NCBI RefSeq assembly: GCF_900129965.1
Contig: NZ_FQXM01000003.1
Location: forward strand, 186,001 to 250,000
DNA: 64,000 bases
Reading direction: 5' to 3'
Source of the DNA: Clostridium grantii DSM 8605
GTDB lineage: Bacteria > Bacillota > Clostridia > Clostridiales > Clostridiaceae
The position numbers were made by a program, and so were the translations under genes. The notes under the pieces are model-generated. The model saw only the letters and a program-made list of their open reading frames with translations, made no database searches and was not told the origin of the DNA. Below are positions 1 through 9,568 of this stretch, piece by piece (positions within the stretch are counted from its first letter, which is position 1; every line of letters starts with the position of its first letter).

Positions 1-1122
1 ATAATAATATTTACCATCGATTTTAACTTTATTCCATGCATGTGGTACTCCACCCGCATATCCTACAACATAACTACATTCTATACCAGCTAAATTCAAT
101 AATCTATAAGCTGCTATTGCATAACCATCGCATACAGCTTGTCCCTTTATTAGTACTCCATAATCAGTGTGTGCATCATATGACAATGTGTTATTTACAT
201 AATTTTGATAATCATAACATGTATTTGATACTATATAATCATGGATAGCAATTTCTTTTTCATAGTCGCTCATTCCTTCAGTGATTATATTTTTAAGTAT
301 TTCATTTGCTTTGTTTTTTACTTGTGTTTCTATTGCAACCATTTCTTCCTTAGTTTTAGCATAAGTTATTGTAAGTACACAATTAATCGTGCTGGAAATA
401 GTTCCATTTATATATTTAGTAGAGTATGAAATCTTTGCGCCTTTGTACCACCCTCCACCTAATGTTGGGTCGGTATAAATAACATCATTTATTACACTTA
501 AATCCGTTATTTGGTTTTTACTTGAATAAAGTCCTTGGAATTCTACTACTGTTTCATAATTTTTTAAGCTATTTTTTATCAAATTTTTAAACTCTTCTTT
601 ATTTGTAATTATAGTATTACCAGAATTTAATACTGTGGTTTCACTAGTTTTTGTAGCTGGCTTATTATCCCACGCTCCATCTACCCCTACTTTATATCCA
701 TCTGGCGTAATTATATTAACCGCCATATCTCCGGATTTGTTTAAATAATAGTATTTTCCTCCTGAGGCCACCCATTTACTTGATGCCATTGCTCCAGAAG
801 TATTTAAATAATACCATTTGCCACCAGTATAAAGCCATCCTGTTTTCATTATTCCACTAGAGCTTAAGTAGTACCAATTCTTTCCTGAATCCAGCAACCA
901 TTCATTAGACTTCATAACTCCATTACTTCCTATATAATACCAATTTTTTACTGAATCTTGCACCCATAAATTTGTTTTCATTACCCCATTATTATAATAT
1001 TTCCAAGCTTGATTTTCTTTAACCCATCCATTCATTACATAAGCATTTGCTATTGAAAAACTCAAACTTATCAATAAACCTAACACTATAAACGTTTTTC
1101 TTAGCCTATTATTATTTTTCAT
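1..1122 (-). CDS. Cell-wall-binding-repeat protein with transglutaminase-like domain (C-terminus outside window)
   Basis: Minus-strand frame open from the ATG at 1122 to the window edge, so the C-terminus is missing. The N-terminus (MKNNNRLRKTFIVLGLLISL) is a signal peptide. Residues about 30-155 hold five or six choline-binding-type wall repeats (patterns such as NWYYIGSNGVMKTNEW and GKWYYLNTSGAM). They close with TPDGYKVGVDGAWDNK, a cap also seen in neighbouring proteins. The rest resembles the transglutaminase/protease-like (TgpA/CYK3) fold: YEKEIAIHDYIVSNTCYDYQ, then GQAVCDGYAIAAYRLLNLAG with the expected catalytic Cys, then VPHAWNKVKIDGKYY with the expected His. An upstream in-frame ATG at 1134 directly abuts GAGGAG, so 1122 is preferred. 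Likely an exported wall-attached enzyme or peptide-binding protein. Substrate unknown. Confidence 0.85.
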   Translation of the reverse strand, partial: MKNNNRLRKTFIVLGLLISLSFSIANAYVMNGWVKENQAWKYYNNGVMKTNLWVQDSVKNWYYIGSNGVMKSNEWLLDSGKNWYYLSSSGIMKTGWLYTGGKWYYLNTSGAMASSKWVASGGKYYYLNKSGDMAVNIITPDGYKVGVDGAWDNKPATKTSETTVLNSGNTIITNKEEFKNLIKNSLKNYETVVEFQGLYSSKNQITDLSVINDVIYTDPTLGGGWYKGAKISYSTKYINGTISSTINCVLTITYAKTKEEMVAIETQVKNKANEILKNIITEGMSDYEKEIAIHDYIVSNTCYDYQNYVNNTLSYDAHTDYGVLIKGQAVCDGYAIAAYRLLNLAGIECSYVVGYAGGVPHAWNKVKIDGKYYY

Positions 1123-1361
1123 AATCCACTTCATCTCCTCAATTTTTCTATTTGAATAAATGGTGTTTTATATATATTTTATAATTTAATTTAAATTTTT
1201 ATTCAACTTATTGTGATTGGTTAAATTTATTATACCATCAAGTTTTGTTTATTTCTAGTTTAATTATGTTTTTCATTTCTATTTTTAAAATTATAATAAA
1301 AATAATTAAAAAAAATACTCAAAAATTCTAAGCTAATTATTCTTAAGCCTTTATTTAATAT

Positions 1362-2284
1362 ATGAAAATCTTTTTTTATTCGGCATATGTTGCTTATCTA
1401 AGAAAAATATTGAAGAAAAAAGTATTTTCTATTACCAAGAAATCAATCAAAAAAAAGTATACCTTAGTGTAAGTTCAACAAATTCAACTTCAATTAAATC
1501 AGATCCACGATTAATGCAAAAATACAAATCCTCAAATTTTCTTACTCATACAAATGCCTTTGATTCTAAAAATAGTATAGCAATCAAGCTAAATATATTA
1601 GATAACTTCAAAGCAAAAAAAGATATTCCTTTAAACTTAGAAATATCTGATATTGGCAGTATACAACTATATGGTAAACTAAAACTACAGCCATATATTG
1701 ATTTTCCTGATAATTATATTCCGATAGCAAAAATGACTCAGCCAATTTTCAAAGCTGGTATTAACTCACAATACCAAACAATTCAAATTAAATCAATTAT
1801 TTTTAAGAAAATTAACAGATGGATACTATTATCTATGTATAGAAACAAATGAGTACTATACGCTCCGGATATACATGCTTCTAATATAGATTCAAGAATA
1901 CCTGAAGGCTTTAAATTATTAAACTACGCCAAATCCTTTGGCAATCTACCTATTATTACTGTTGGAGATTTGGCCAACCAAGAAAGCACCTTACTTAACG
2001 CATCAAATAGATAAAATTACAGAATTAGATGCTACTTCTTATGATATTAGAACTTTAAATGGAATGGAACATTTAAATTCATTAAAAAATTTAGAAATAC
2101 TAGATTTATACAACAACAAAATTTCAACTATAGAACAATTAAATTCTTTAAATAACTTAATGATATAGACACTTTATCTTTTTTACTAAAACTTGATACC
2201 CTTGATATAAAGAATAATCAAATAGCTACTATAGCTGCTAAGAATTTAATAAAAGCTTTACCAAATTGTAGTGTAAGTTATTAA
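1362..2284 (+). pseudogene. Decayed leucine-rich-repeat protein gene
   Basis: Plus-strand remnant in at least three frames. An ATG at 1362 followed by a run of seven T would, with one extra T, read MKIFFLFGICCLSKKN, like a short signal sequence. That frame then stays open to a stop at 1852 (fragment 1514-1852 contains LNLEISDIGSIQLYGKLKLQ). A second piece around 1996-2168 carries clear LRR units (LKNLEILDLYNNKISTIEQL). After a stop near 2168 another in-frame LRR piece (LDTLDIKNNQIATI, then IKALPNCSVSY) ends at 2284. The whole appears to be an LRR surface-type protein broken by frameshifts and stops. Only the LRR identity is secure; the proposed start is a guess because no good ribosome binding site precedes it. 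Confidence 0.6.
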
Positions 2285-2345
2285 TTACAAACAGGTCTTA
2301 TGTAACATACACAAGATCTATTTTTTAATACAATTAAATTATAAA

Positions 2346-2385
2346 AAAGACTTAAAAATACCAAATCCAGTATTTTTAAGTCTTT
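2346..2385. terminator. Bidirectional terminator
   Basis: Perfect 16-bp inverted repeat (AAAGACTTAAAAATAC at 2346-2361 with its complement at 2370-2385). It lies between the convergent LRR remnant and the glucosaminidase gene, and is A-rich on the left and T-rich on the right, so it can serve both strands. Confidence 0.75.
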
Positions 2386-2403
2386 AATTCGAAAGTTATT
2401 TGA

Positions 2404-4524
2404 TTATTTATAGATTGGTATTTCAAAGTAGTTCGTACTATTAGTGCACATATCTATCAATTTTTTTATATCCGTTATTTGTTGATATGCCCATGTAATA
2501 TCTGTAGCATACTGATGCCACATTTGTTCATCATTCCACCTCATCTTATACAAGGTATCTTGATATTTGCTATTATACTTATTACTTTTTATATAATTAG
2601 TAGATATGAATTCTGCTCCACCATTAATAGCCGCATCTATTGAAGTCCATCCATGCTCATAAGCATATTTAGATCCATAATAATTAGGATTTGAATCAAT
2701 AGCTCCAACTCCATAAGCGTTATACACCTTAGTTGCATTATAACTCAACGAGCCATCACATAATTTTGAAGTTCCATCACCTGTTTCCAACAATGCATGT
2801 GCAATTAAATAAATTGGATTTATACCATTAGCTTTACCTGCATCCTTAAACACTTGTCCTTTTTCAGCTAATACACCTTTACCCTTTAACATAAGATTCA
2901 AATCATTTACGTCAACCCCCTCCATATAACTTAATTTCATAAACATGTATTTACCAAACTCATCATTAATAAAATTATTTGGGTTCACATAATGAGCCAC
3001 CTCTTCTTTGGTAGCTTCTCTCCCAGTACCGTATTTAGGACTTTTTGCATATTCTAAGTCAATCATTTGTTGTACAGTTTTTTCAGAAGAAACAAATCGT
3101 TTTGTATTATCCAGCACATTTACAGAAACATAAGAATTAATTAATTCACCATCCACTCCTATAGCTTCAATTTTAACAATATGTTTTCCTAATGAAACAT
3201 TGTACACACTCAAATCATAGCAATATCCACCTTTATCCCCACTCCTATAACCTGGATATACTTTATTCACATCTTCTCTTGTTAGTCCAATTTCTGCTTT
3301 TCCCATAAAAATATCATCCACATAAATATTTACCCCATTAATGCCCGATGCATTTAATACCCATCCACTAATCTTAAAATTTGATTTAATTTCTGTATTA
3401 GCTTTTGGAAAATCCAATGCCATTTTGGATGGTATTTTAACAATATTAACATTTCTTGAACTCTCAGTAATAGATCCGTCATATCCTTTAACTTTCACTT
3501 TGATATTTCTAACACCAACTTTTATTGTATCTATATCAATAGGAAAATTATACCCACTCTTTTCTCCACCTTTATAATCCGGAAATGCTTGTTTAATATC
3601 TAATCTAGATATTCCCACATAAGCGTCACCTTTATATACATCATCTACATATACCTCTACAGATTTTACTGAAGAAGGATTCAAAGCCCATCCACTAACC
3701 GAAAAACTTGTTTCTATATTAGTGTTTTCTTTTGGAAAATCCACTGCAATTCTATACGGCAATTTTACAATATTTATTTTTATAATATTATCAATGCTTG
3801 TCCCATTATTTCCAATTGATTGAATCTTAATATTATGAGTTCCAGCTGTTATTGTATTTATATCAACATTATAGCTATACCCACTTTTATCTCCATTCAT
3901 ATATCCGGGAAATGCTTTATTGACATCTTCTCTTGAAATACCTGTTGTGGCATTACCTATATATATATCATCTATATAAATCTTAACTTCTTTCACTCCT
4001 GAATTGTTTAAAGTCCAACCACTAATATTAAAACTATCCTTTATTGAACTGTTGTTTTTTGGAAAATCCAAAGCTATTTTAGGTGGAGTTTTTGCATCTA
4101 TTGACTCAATCTCCATCTCTCCATTTTTATTAAAATAGAAGGAGCTACCATTTAATTTTAGCCATTGATTTGATAACATGGCCCCTTCTGCGTTCAAATA
4201 ATACCACTTACCACCTTCATATTTCCAACCCTTCTGCATAATTCCATTATTCCCTAAGTAATACCATCTTTCTGCTGAATCCTTTATCCATGCGTTTGTT
4301 TTCATAACACCATCTGAACCTATATAGTACCATTGCTTAACAGAATCTTGTATCCAATAATTTATTTTCATTTCTCCATTAATATAATATTTCCAAGCTT
4401 GTCCCTCTTTATTCCACCCACTTATTCCATCAGCTTTAGCTACTAAAATACTCAAATTTGAAAATATAAGTATACTCCATAATACAACTCCTATAGCTTT
4501 CTTATTAATTAACAATATTCTCAT
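2404..4524 (-). CDS. Cell-wall-binding-repeat glucosaminidase (autolysin-like)
   Basis: About 706 aa. The signal peptide (MRILLINKKAIGVVLWSILI) is followed by roughly five choline-binding-type wall repeats (about residues 35-135). Next come three similar Ig-like modules of about 95 aa, each starting like IALDFPKNNSSIKDSFNISG and containing a GDKSGY-type motif. The C-terminal domain is of the glucosaminidase (GH73 / LytG-like) family: NGINPIYLIAHALLETGDG supplies the likely catalytic Glu, and YNAYGVGAID and GAEFISTNYI are typical later motifs. It should cut the N-acetylglucosaminyl bond of peptidoglycan at the cell surface. The start at 4524 is chosen because the ATG at 4548 lacks a Shine-Dalgarno; a TTG nine bases further in, better spaced from GGAAGG, is also possible. 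Unlike its neighbours, its repeat array lacks the TPDGY...GAWDGK cap. Confidence 0.9.
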   Translation of the reverse strand: MRILLINKKAIGVVLWSILIFSNLSILVAKADGISGWNKEGQAWKYYINGEMKINYWIQDSVKQWYYIGSDGVMKTNAWIKDSAERWYYLGNNGIMQKGWKYEGGKWYYLNAEGAMLSNQWLKLNGSSFYFNKNGEMEIESIDAKTPPKIALDFPKNNSSIKDSFNISGWTLNNSGVKEVKIYIDDIYIGNATTGISREDVNKAFPGYMNGDKSGYSYNVDINTITAGTHNIKIQSIGNNGTSIDNIIKINIVKLPYRIAVDFPKENTNIETSFSVSGWALNPSSVKSVEVYVDDVYKGDAYVGISRLDIKQAFPDYKGGEKSGYNFPIDIDTIKVGVRNIKVKVKGYDGSITESSRNVNIVKIPSKMALDFPKANTEIKSNFKISGWVLNASGINGVNIYVDDIFMGKAEIGLTREDVNKVYPGYRSGDKGGYCYDLSVYNVSLGKHIVKIEAIGVDGELINSYVSVNVLDNTKRFVSSEKTVQQMIDLEYAKSPKYGTGREATKEEVAHYVNPNNFINDEFGKYMFMKLSYMEGVDVNDLNLMLKGKGVLAEKGQVFKDAGKANGINPIYLIAHALLETGDGTSKLCDGSLSYNATKVYNAYGVGAIDSNPNYYGSKYAYEHGWTSIDAAINGGAEFISTNYIKSNKYNSKYQDTLYKMRWNDEQMWHQYATDITWAYQQITDIKKLIDMCTNSTNYFEIPIYK

Positions 4525-4548
4525 TCCTTCCCCATGGCTACATTCCAT

Positions 4549-4815
4549 AATTAAATTTAAAGTATAAATATATCATTTAATAGCTACATAATTTAACCAT
4601 TACTTCATAAATTATAACATCAAAACCATGTTTTTTATAGTATATTAAAGGACTATTTTCTTAATTAACCTTTTTTTCGTTCTTTATTCTTGTTTTTAAC
4701 ATTTGTTTTCTATTTTCCAACATAAAAACCCACACAAAAATGATTACATTGATATAAACCATAATTTAGAAGACAGAACTTTACATACTAGAATCATTAT
4801 CCAACTACATAAATA
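4549..4815. other. Intergenic, nothing distinct
   Basis: Very AT-rich gap upstream of the glucosaminidase gene. It must hold that gene's promoter, but I could not pick one -35/-10 pair with confidence. No small ORF with a good ribosome binding site was seen. Confidence 0.5.
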
Positions 4816-4857
4816 CAAAAGAGAAGGTATAGTCTAAACTATACCCTCTCTCTTTTT
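4816..4857 (-). terminator. Terminator after the lipoprotein gene
   Basis: Inverted repeat GAGAGGGTATAG / CTATACCTTCTC on the minus strand with one mismatch and a short loop, followed by a T-rich stretch. It begins right after the stop codon at 4858. Confidence 0.75.
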
Positions 4858-6447
4858 TTATTTACCGTTCCATGACCCATCACTTAATACTGTATAACCA
4901 TCTGGAGTTCTTGTGTTTTGTGCCATAGCTCCATTGTTATATAAATAATACCATTTACCACTTGTTTGAATCCAACCTTTTGCCATAGCACCATTTCGCC
5001 CTAAATAATACCATTTTCCATCAGAATATTTTAACCAAGAATTTTCTTTCATAGCTCCATTTTCACCTAGATAATACCATTGTTTATCCGAATGATAAAT
5101 CCATGCATTTGTTTCCATTGTTCCATCTTCACCTATATGATACCATTTTTGATCTGAACCTTTAATCCATTCATTTATTTTTAATTCACCCTTATCAAAA
5201 TATACCCAGACATCATCATATTGAACCCAACCGTTCAATTCTTCAACTTCCGGAATCATTGATTGAATTAATTCTAAATACCCAATAGAATTATCATTAT
5301 TCAAACTTGGAAAATTAAATTCTAAAGGTAAATTGATATTATTAATTTCTGAATTAAAATTTAAATCTATTGTGTAAATTCCTGTTGGCATAGATGCCAT
5401 CATTTCTTCATTTACTAATTCTTTATTCATAGCCGTAATGCTTGGTAAATCTATAACAAATTGCACTGTTCCTGATTCCTTTATTATATATCCCTCTGAG
5501 TTTACGGAATATTTTAAGTTAATCCCTTTATCACCCAACATTCTAACATCATTTAACTTATCTAATTGTTTATTAATGTTTTCCATCATTGTAGGAAGTT
5601 CTGTTTTATAATTAGCCAATTCTGTTTCCATCTCTTTTAAACTTGCTTGCATTTCTTCTTCCGGTAATCCACTTACTTCTAATATCATTTTCATGTAATC
5701 TAAAACAAAACCTAATACTTCTTCATCTTGAAGTAAATTATTAGAAGAGTAACGTATCAAATCTTTTAATTGCTTATCATTTAATTTTAATTCATAATTT
5801 GTAACATATTGATTTTTTCCATTTTGTTCTATGTATTCATTTCCATTCTTAGCTATTTTTACATCTGGATTAAATTTATAAGCATACTTATCCATAAAAT
5901 CTAACATTTTTTCTTGAAATTCTTTACTCATATCCACAACACTTGAATAATCAACTTCTACATCAGTAGTTTCTTCTGAAAGCTCTTGAAGATCCATTAC
6001 GATATATTCTTTTCCATTAGTAAACATATTATATTCTTGCGGAATTTTTATTACTTCTTTTATTAGAGGCTTGTCCCCTTCCATGTTAACATCAACCCAC
6101 ATTCCAGCATCCATAGAAGGTACATTTGTATCTGCTGTTTGAATTGAGATATTACCTTCCATTTTAGCAATAGTTTGAGCCTCATTTGATTTCACCTTAC
6201 TTGTCACATAAATTTTTGACCCATTTATCATAGGCAAAACAAGGGGCATGTATTGCTCTTCTTGTGGAGATAAATTAGTTGCGGAAACATTAATAGAGAT
6301 TGTACTCTTTGTTTCAGCAGTAGTTATTTTATTACTCTTTTTCATTGCATTATAAAATGCAATCCCATCTGATGAACATCCTGCAAATAATGCTATGCTC
6401 ATCAAAATTGTAACCACTAAACTGACACTTTTTTTAAAATTTTTCAT
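4858..6447 (-). CDS. Lipoprotein with C-terminal cell-wall-binding repeats
   Basis: 529 aa. The N-terminus MKNFKKSVSLVVTILMSIAL ends in the lipobox LFAGC, so the mature protein should be lipid-anchored to the membrane at Cys24. Residues about 25-400 are an uncharacterised domain (lipoprotein with repeated Ser/Glu/Asp-rich beta segments; LppX/LolA-like fold is only a guess). Residues about 405-529 hold five or six choline-binding-type repeats (KWYYLGRNGAMAKGW and similar), ending with TPDGYTVLSDGSWNGK at the extreme C-terminus. Having both a lipid anchor and wall-binding repeats is unusual and suggests a protein bridging membrane and wall. A strong SD (GGAGGG) precedes the ATG, and a consensus promoter lies just upstream. 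Confidence 0.88.
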   Translation of the reverse strand: MKNFKKSVSLVVTILMSIALFAGCSSDGIAFYNAMKKSNKITTAETKSTISINVSATNLSPQEEQYMPLVLPMINGSKIYVTSKVKSNEAQTIAKMEGNISIQTADTNVPSMDAGMWVDVNMEGDKPLIKEVIKIPQEYNMFTNGKEYIVMDLQELSEETTDVEVDYSSVVDMSKEFQEKMLDFMDKYAYKFNPDVKIAKNGNEYIEQNGKNQYVTNYELKLNDKQLKDLIRYSSNNLLQDEEVLGFVLDYMKMILEVSGLPEEEMQASLKEMETELANYKTELPTMMENINKQLDKLNDVRMLGDKGINLKYSVNSEGYIIKESGTVQFVIDLPSITAMNKELVNEEMMASMPTGIYTIDLNFNSEINNINLPLEFNFPSLNNDNSIGYLELIQSMIPEVEELNGWVQYDDVWVYFDKGELKINEWIKGSDQKWYHIGEDGTMETNAWIYHSDKQWYYLGENGAMKENSWLKYSDGKWYYLGRNGAMAKGWIQTSGKWYYLYNNGAMAQNTRTPDGYTVLSDGSWNGK

Positions 6448-6477
6448 TTGAACCCTCCATTTTCACTTAATGTAATA

Positions 6478-6506
6478 ATTATACATTAAAGGGATGATTC
6501 CGTCAA
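6478..6506 (-). promoter_or_regulatory. SigA-type promoter of the lipoprotein gene
   Basis: On the minus strand, TTGACG (6506-6501) and TATAAT (6483-6478) are separated by exactly 17 bases and lie just upstream of the SD and start at 6447. Confidence 0.7.
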
Positions 6507-6704
6507 ATATTTCTTGTTTTTTATATTAGAAAAATTATGTAATCTATAAATTTACCATAATTAATGGTATTTCATCCTAACAATCATGAGTTTTCATTTA
6601 ACTTTGTATCAATGTATAAAATTTTACAAAGTGTTTAACTTAAACGAATAGGAAATGATAGTCTATGAAATATTTAATATTTTATTTCAGTTCCCTTGAA
6701 GCTC

Positions 6705-6758
6705 TTCGACTTCATTCGACATTATTCTATCATTCGACATTCATCTTATTATTCGACA
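6705..6758 (-). promoter_or_regulatory. Cluster of Spo0A-box-like sites
   Basis: Three exact copies of the 0A-box core TGTCGAA on the minus strand at 6721-6715, 6739-6733 and 6758-6752, spaced 18 and 19 bp, plus a near copy (AGTCGAA) at 6711-6705. Spo0A is known to bind TGNCGAA. The cluster is about 200-250 bp upstream of the lipoprotein promoter, further than usual, so its target is not certain. Confidence 0.5.
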
Positions 6759-6972
6759 AATAATTTCAACTTTTCCCATAGAATAAACCCTTATTTGCTT
6801 GACTTATTTAATTAAATACAATATAATTAAGTAAGAAATTAAGAATATTAAATGATCTTTTTATATATATTTTTGTACATTGAAAACTGAATATTGTTTG
6901 ATACGTCAATGGCTTAAAAGTGGCTTTAGATAGTTTATTGATTTGAATTGATTGTGAATTAAGATCATAAAA

Positions 6973-7002
6973 AAAGAACCGCCATATAAATGACGATTCT
7001 TT
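6973..7002 (-). terminator. Terminator after the Ig-repeat surface protein gene
   Basis: A 13-bp stem, with two positions that become G-U pairs in the minus-strand RNA (AAAGAATCGTCAT / ATGGCGGTTCTTT), followed by a run of T. It lies 43 bases past the stop at 7045. Confidence 0.75.
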
Positions 7003-7044
7003 AATATTTTATTACTTATTTTACTTAAAGTTTTAATCCGATAA

Positions 7045-9312
7045 CTATTGAACTGAAACTAATTGACCAGTTACAGCAGCATTACCTTTTTCATCAACAG
7101 TACTAGTATTTACAAGTTTAACTTGTATTGCTTTACTTAAATCTGTTACTGGGCTTGTTAATTTAATAGTAGCTGTTTTAGTTGCAACATCTGATACTGA
7201 AGTAACAGCGCCTGTAGTTACTTTAACTCCTGCAATATAAACTTCAAAATCTGTTGCAGTTGTAGCTTTTACATTTTCACTAAATGTTACTGATATAGTA
7301 TCAGCAGCTGTCAATTTTGCTGATGCAACATATGGTGCAACATTTTCATTGAAATCTACTACATGACTATATGTTGTATTAAGATTTCCTGCTAAATCTC
7401 TTGTTCCTGATACTTGAATTAATCTATCGCCTGAGTAAGTTATTGTTCCAGGTGCCACTGTTAATGTAACAGTTTTGTTATCGCCTGAGAAAATAGCATT
7501 TGTAAATATTGTTTGCCCACTTACTGTATAGTTAGCTACATTTAAAGCTGTAGCATAATCCATTGATTCTGAGAATTTAACTGTTACAGTTTTATTATCA
7601 GCTGAAATAGTAGGTACACCATTAACTGTTGGTGCTGTAGTATCATTTACTGATAATGTTCCTTTTGTAAATGTTACAGATTTTGCATCATTAACTAATG
7701 GAGTTGAAGCTTTATCTTTTACAAACCCTGCTGGTATTGAAACTGTATAAGCTCCTACTGGGAATGTTGTATCATTTGATAAATCCAACATTACAGCTTT
7801 TGTATTATCTACATCTGCACCGTTAGCTTTGGTATATGCTACTGGTGTAACTGCTGTAGTTGTAGTGAATGTGTTACTAACATAATCTTTCACTCTTGTT
7901 CCTTTTATTATTCCTTGATCAGCTGTTACTTCTTCAGAAAAATTAAGAACTAAGTAAGATTTACTATTAAATACTTTTACTTCTGAACTAACTAATACTG
8001 GTTTAGTTGTATCTTTAGATACTTGCTTAAGCATTGTAACAGTAGTACCAGCATTTGAACTCATATCTTTGAATTCTGATACTTTTACTTGTTGAACACC
8101 TGTTATAGTATCAAATGTACCTACCCAAGTCATTCCATCTTCACTTGTTGTAAAAGTTACTGTTTTCTCACCAACAGTAACTGCTGGAGCTGCTTTTAAT
8201 TTTTCACTAAAAGTAACTGAAACTCTTGTATCAGATAAAACATCAATTGAACTTACTGTTGGCGCAGTAGTGTCACTTTTTGTTTTAGTTAAGCTTAGCA
8301 TAGTAGGATTTTGAGCTATTAAATTGCTACCAGTATCTCTTGCTCCAACAATAACTACTGAAACAACTTTATTAGCAGTTACGCTTGAAAGATCAAATGT
8401 AGCAACATTTGTACCTGCTGTGAAACTTGGTGCTACGTTTAAAACTGATCCATCTTGTGTTACTGTAACGTTTCCTAAAGCTGACATTGGCTCTGAGAAT
8501 GTTACCTTTGCTGTATCATATGTTGGATATTCTACTTTTAACACTGTAGGTGCAACAGTATCTGTATATGTTTCTACATTTGTGAATATTGCTGTTTTAG
8601 CTGTAGCATCTATTGCTGATTTAATTGGTTGTACAATATAAAGACTTGTTCCACTCATTGCTGCTGTTGTTGTAATTAAAACTGATTTTTTGTCATCTTG
8701 TAATTTTGCTGTTGCAACAGTATACTTACCAACTGAATAGTTAGTTGTAGTTTCTGCATCTGTTTTATCAACTTCTTTATTAAAAGTTACTAATAATTGA
8801 GTTGCATTAATTGCTTTAGCTGACTCAACTTTTATAGCTGCTGTAACTTTATCTTTTCCATCCCAAGCACCACTTGCAAGAACTTTATATCCATCTGGTG
8901 TTACTGTATCTACAGCCATAGCTCCGCCAGCACCTAAGTAATAGTTTCCAACCCATTTGTTTTCAACCATTGCTCCGCCTGATCCTAAGTAATACCATTT
9001 TCCATCAGTATGTTTAACCCATGATTTTTCAACCATAGCTCCGTTAGCACCTAAATAGTACCAAGCTGAACCAGATTTAACCCATTTGCTTGCTGCCATT
9101 ACTCCATCTGCACCTAAATAATACCATTTTCCTGCATCCATGCTCCAAGCATTTTTAACTACTTGACCATTGTTATAAAGCATCCATGATCCACTTGCTT
9201 TTGACCATTCGCCTGTTACTGCAGCCATAGCTGTTGTAGCTGGTGCTACCATAGCAGCTACTGTACTAAAAGCCGTTACTGCACTAATTAATGATTTGTT
9301 TGATTTTTTCAT
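7045..9312 (-). CDS. Large surface protein: cell-wall-binding repeats plus Ig-like (SbsA-type) repeats
   Basis: 755 aa. Signal peptide with AMA-type cleavage near residue 30 (ends VAPATTAMA). Residues about 33-140 hold five choline-binding-type repeats, closed by TPDGYKVLASGAWDGK. Residues about 160-755 are six or so SbsA/Big-type Ig-like modules with the recurring pattern DTTAPTV...VTFSE. These modules are common in S-layer and adhesin proteins. The GCT/ACT/GTT-rich codon use, a near-perfect SD (AGGAGGAAAG) and a long leader suggest very high expression. It lies immediately downstream of secA2 and the SLAP gene, so it is the prime candidate cargo of that accessory secretion system and possibly the main wall-coat protein. 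That cargo role is inference from position. Confidence 0.88.
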   Translation of the reverse strand: MKKSNKSLISAVTAFSTVAAMVAPATTAMAAVTGEWSKASGSWMLYNNGQVVKNAWSMDAGKWYYLGADGVMAASKWVKSGSAWYYLGANGAMVEKSWVKHTDGKWYYLGSGGAMVENKWVGNYYLGAGGAMAVDTVTPDGYKVLASGAWDGKDKVTAAIKVESAKAINATQLLVTFNKEVDKTDAETTTNYSVGKYTVATAKLQDDKKSVLITTTAAMSGTSLYIVQPIKSAIDATAKTAIFTNVETYTDTVAPTVLKVEYPTYDTAKVTFSEPMSALGNVTVTQDGSVLNVAPSFTAGTNVATFDLSSVTANKVVSVVIVGARDTGSNLIAQNPTMLSLTKTKSDTTAPTVSSIDVLSDTRVSVTFSEKLKAAPAVTVGEKTVTFTTSEDGMTWVGTFDTITGVQQVKVSEFKDMSSNAGTTVTMLKQVSKDTTKPVLVSSEVKVFNSKSYLVLNFSEEVTADQGIIKGTRVKDYVSNTFTTTTAVTPVAYTKANGADVDNTKAVMLDLSNDTTFPVGAYTVSIPAGFVKDKASTPLVNDAKSVTFTKGTLSVNDTTAPTVNGVPTISADNKTVTVKFSESMDYATALNVANYTVSGQTIFTNAIFSGDNKTVTLTVAPGTITYSGDRLIQVSGTRDLAGNLNTTYSHVVDFNENVAPYVASAKLTAADTISVTFSENVKATTATDFEVYIAGVKVTTGAVTSVSDVATKTATIKLTSPVTDLSKAIQVKLVNTSTVDEKGNAAVTGQLVSVQ

Positions 9313-9568
9313 TAATATCTTTCCTCCTAGTTTTTTAAGTTAATAAAAAATATGTACATCTCTTATTAAACTTATTTTTATTTTGGTTTTATATTGTTTT
9401 ATGTTGTTAGATTTAATCTACAACATAAAGGCTATAACGATTGTCATAGGTTTGGAAAACTCATACAATACAAGGTTATTTTACTACAATATTATTGTAA
9501 TAGAACTTGTCCTAGTATGCAAGACTTTTTTTAAGCTTAGGTAAAAAAAATTGTACAAGTTATAGGTT
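9313..9568 (-). other. Long structured 5' leader of the surface protein gene
   Basis: About 250 nt between the predicted start of transcription and the ATG. It holds two good palindromes, 9401-9426 (ATGTTGT...ACAACAT with an AGATT/AATCT inner stem) and 9485-9499 (TACAATATTATTGTA). Long folded leaders are typical of abundant surface-layer mRNAs. No ORF with an SD was seen. Confidence 0.5.

Noticed and set aside
36..429. Plus-strand frames opposite the transglutaminase-like gene
   Set aside because: They lie antisense to a well-supported exported protein, are rich in His/Leu or Phe/Ser without any domain pattern, and lack ribosome binding sites.
8324..8641. Plus-strand frame antisense to the Ig-repeat surface gene
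   Set aside because: A by-product of the strong codon bias of the surface gene; no SD and no domain pattern.
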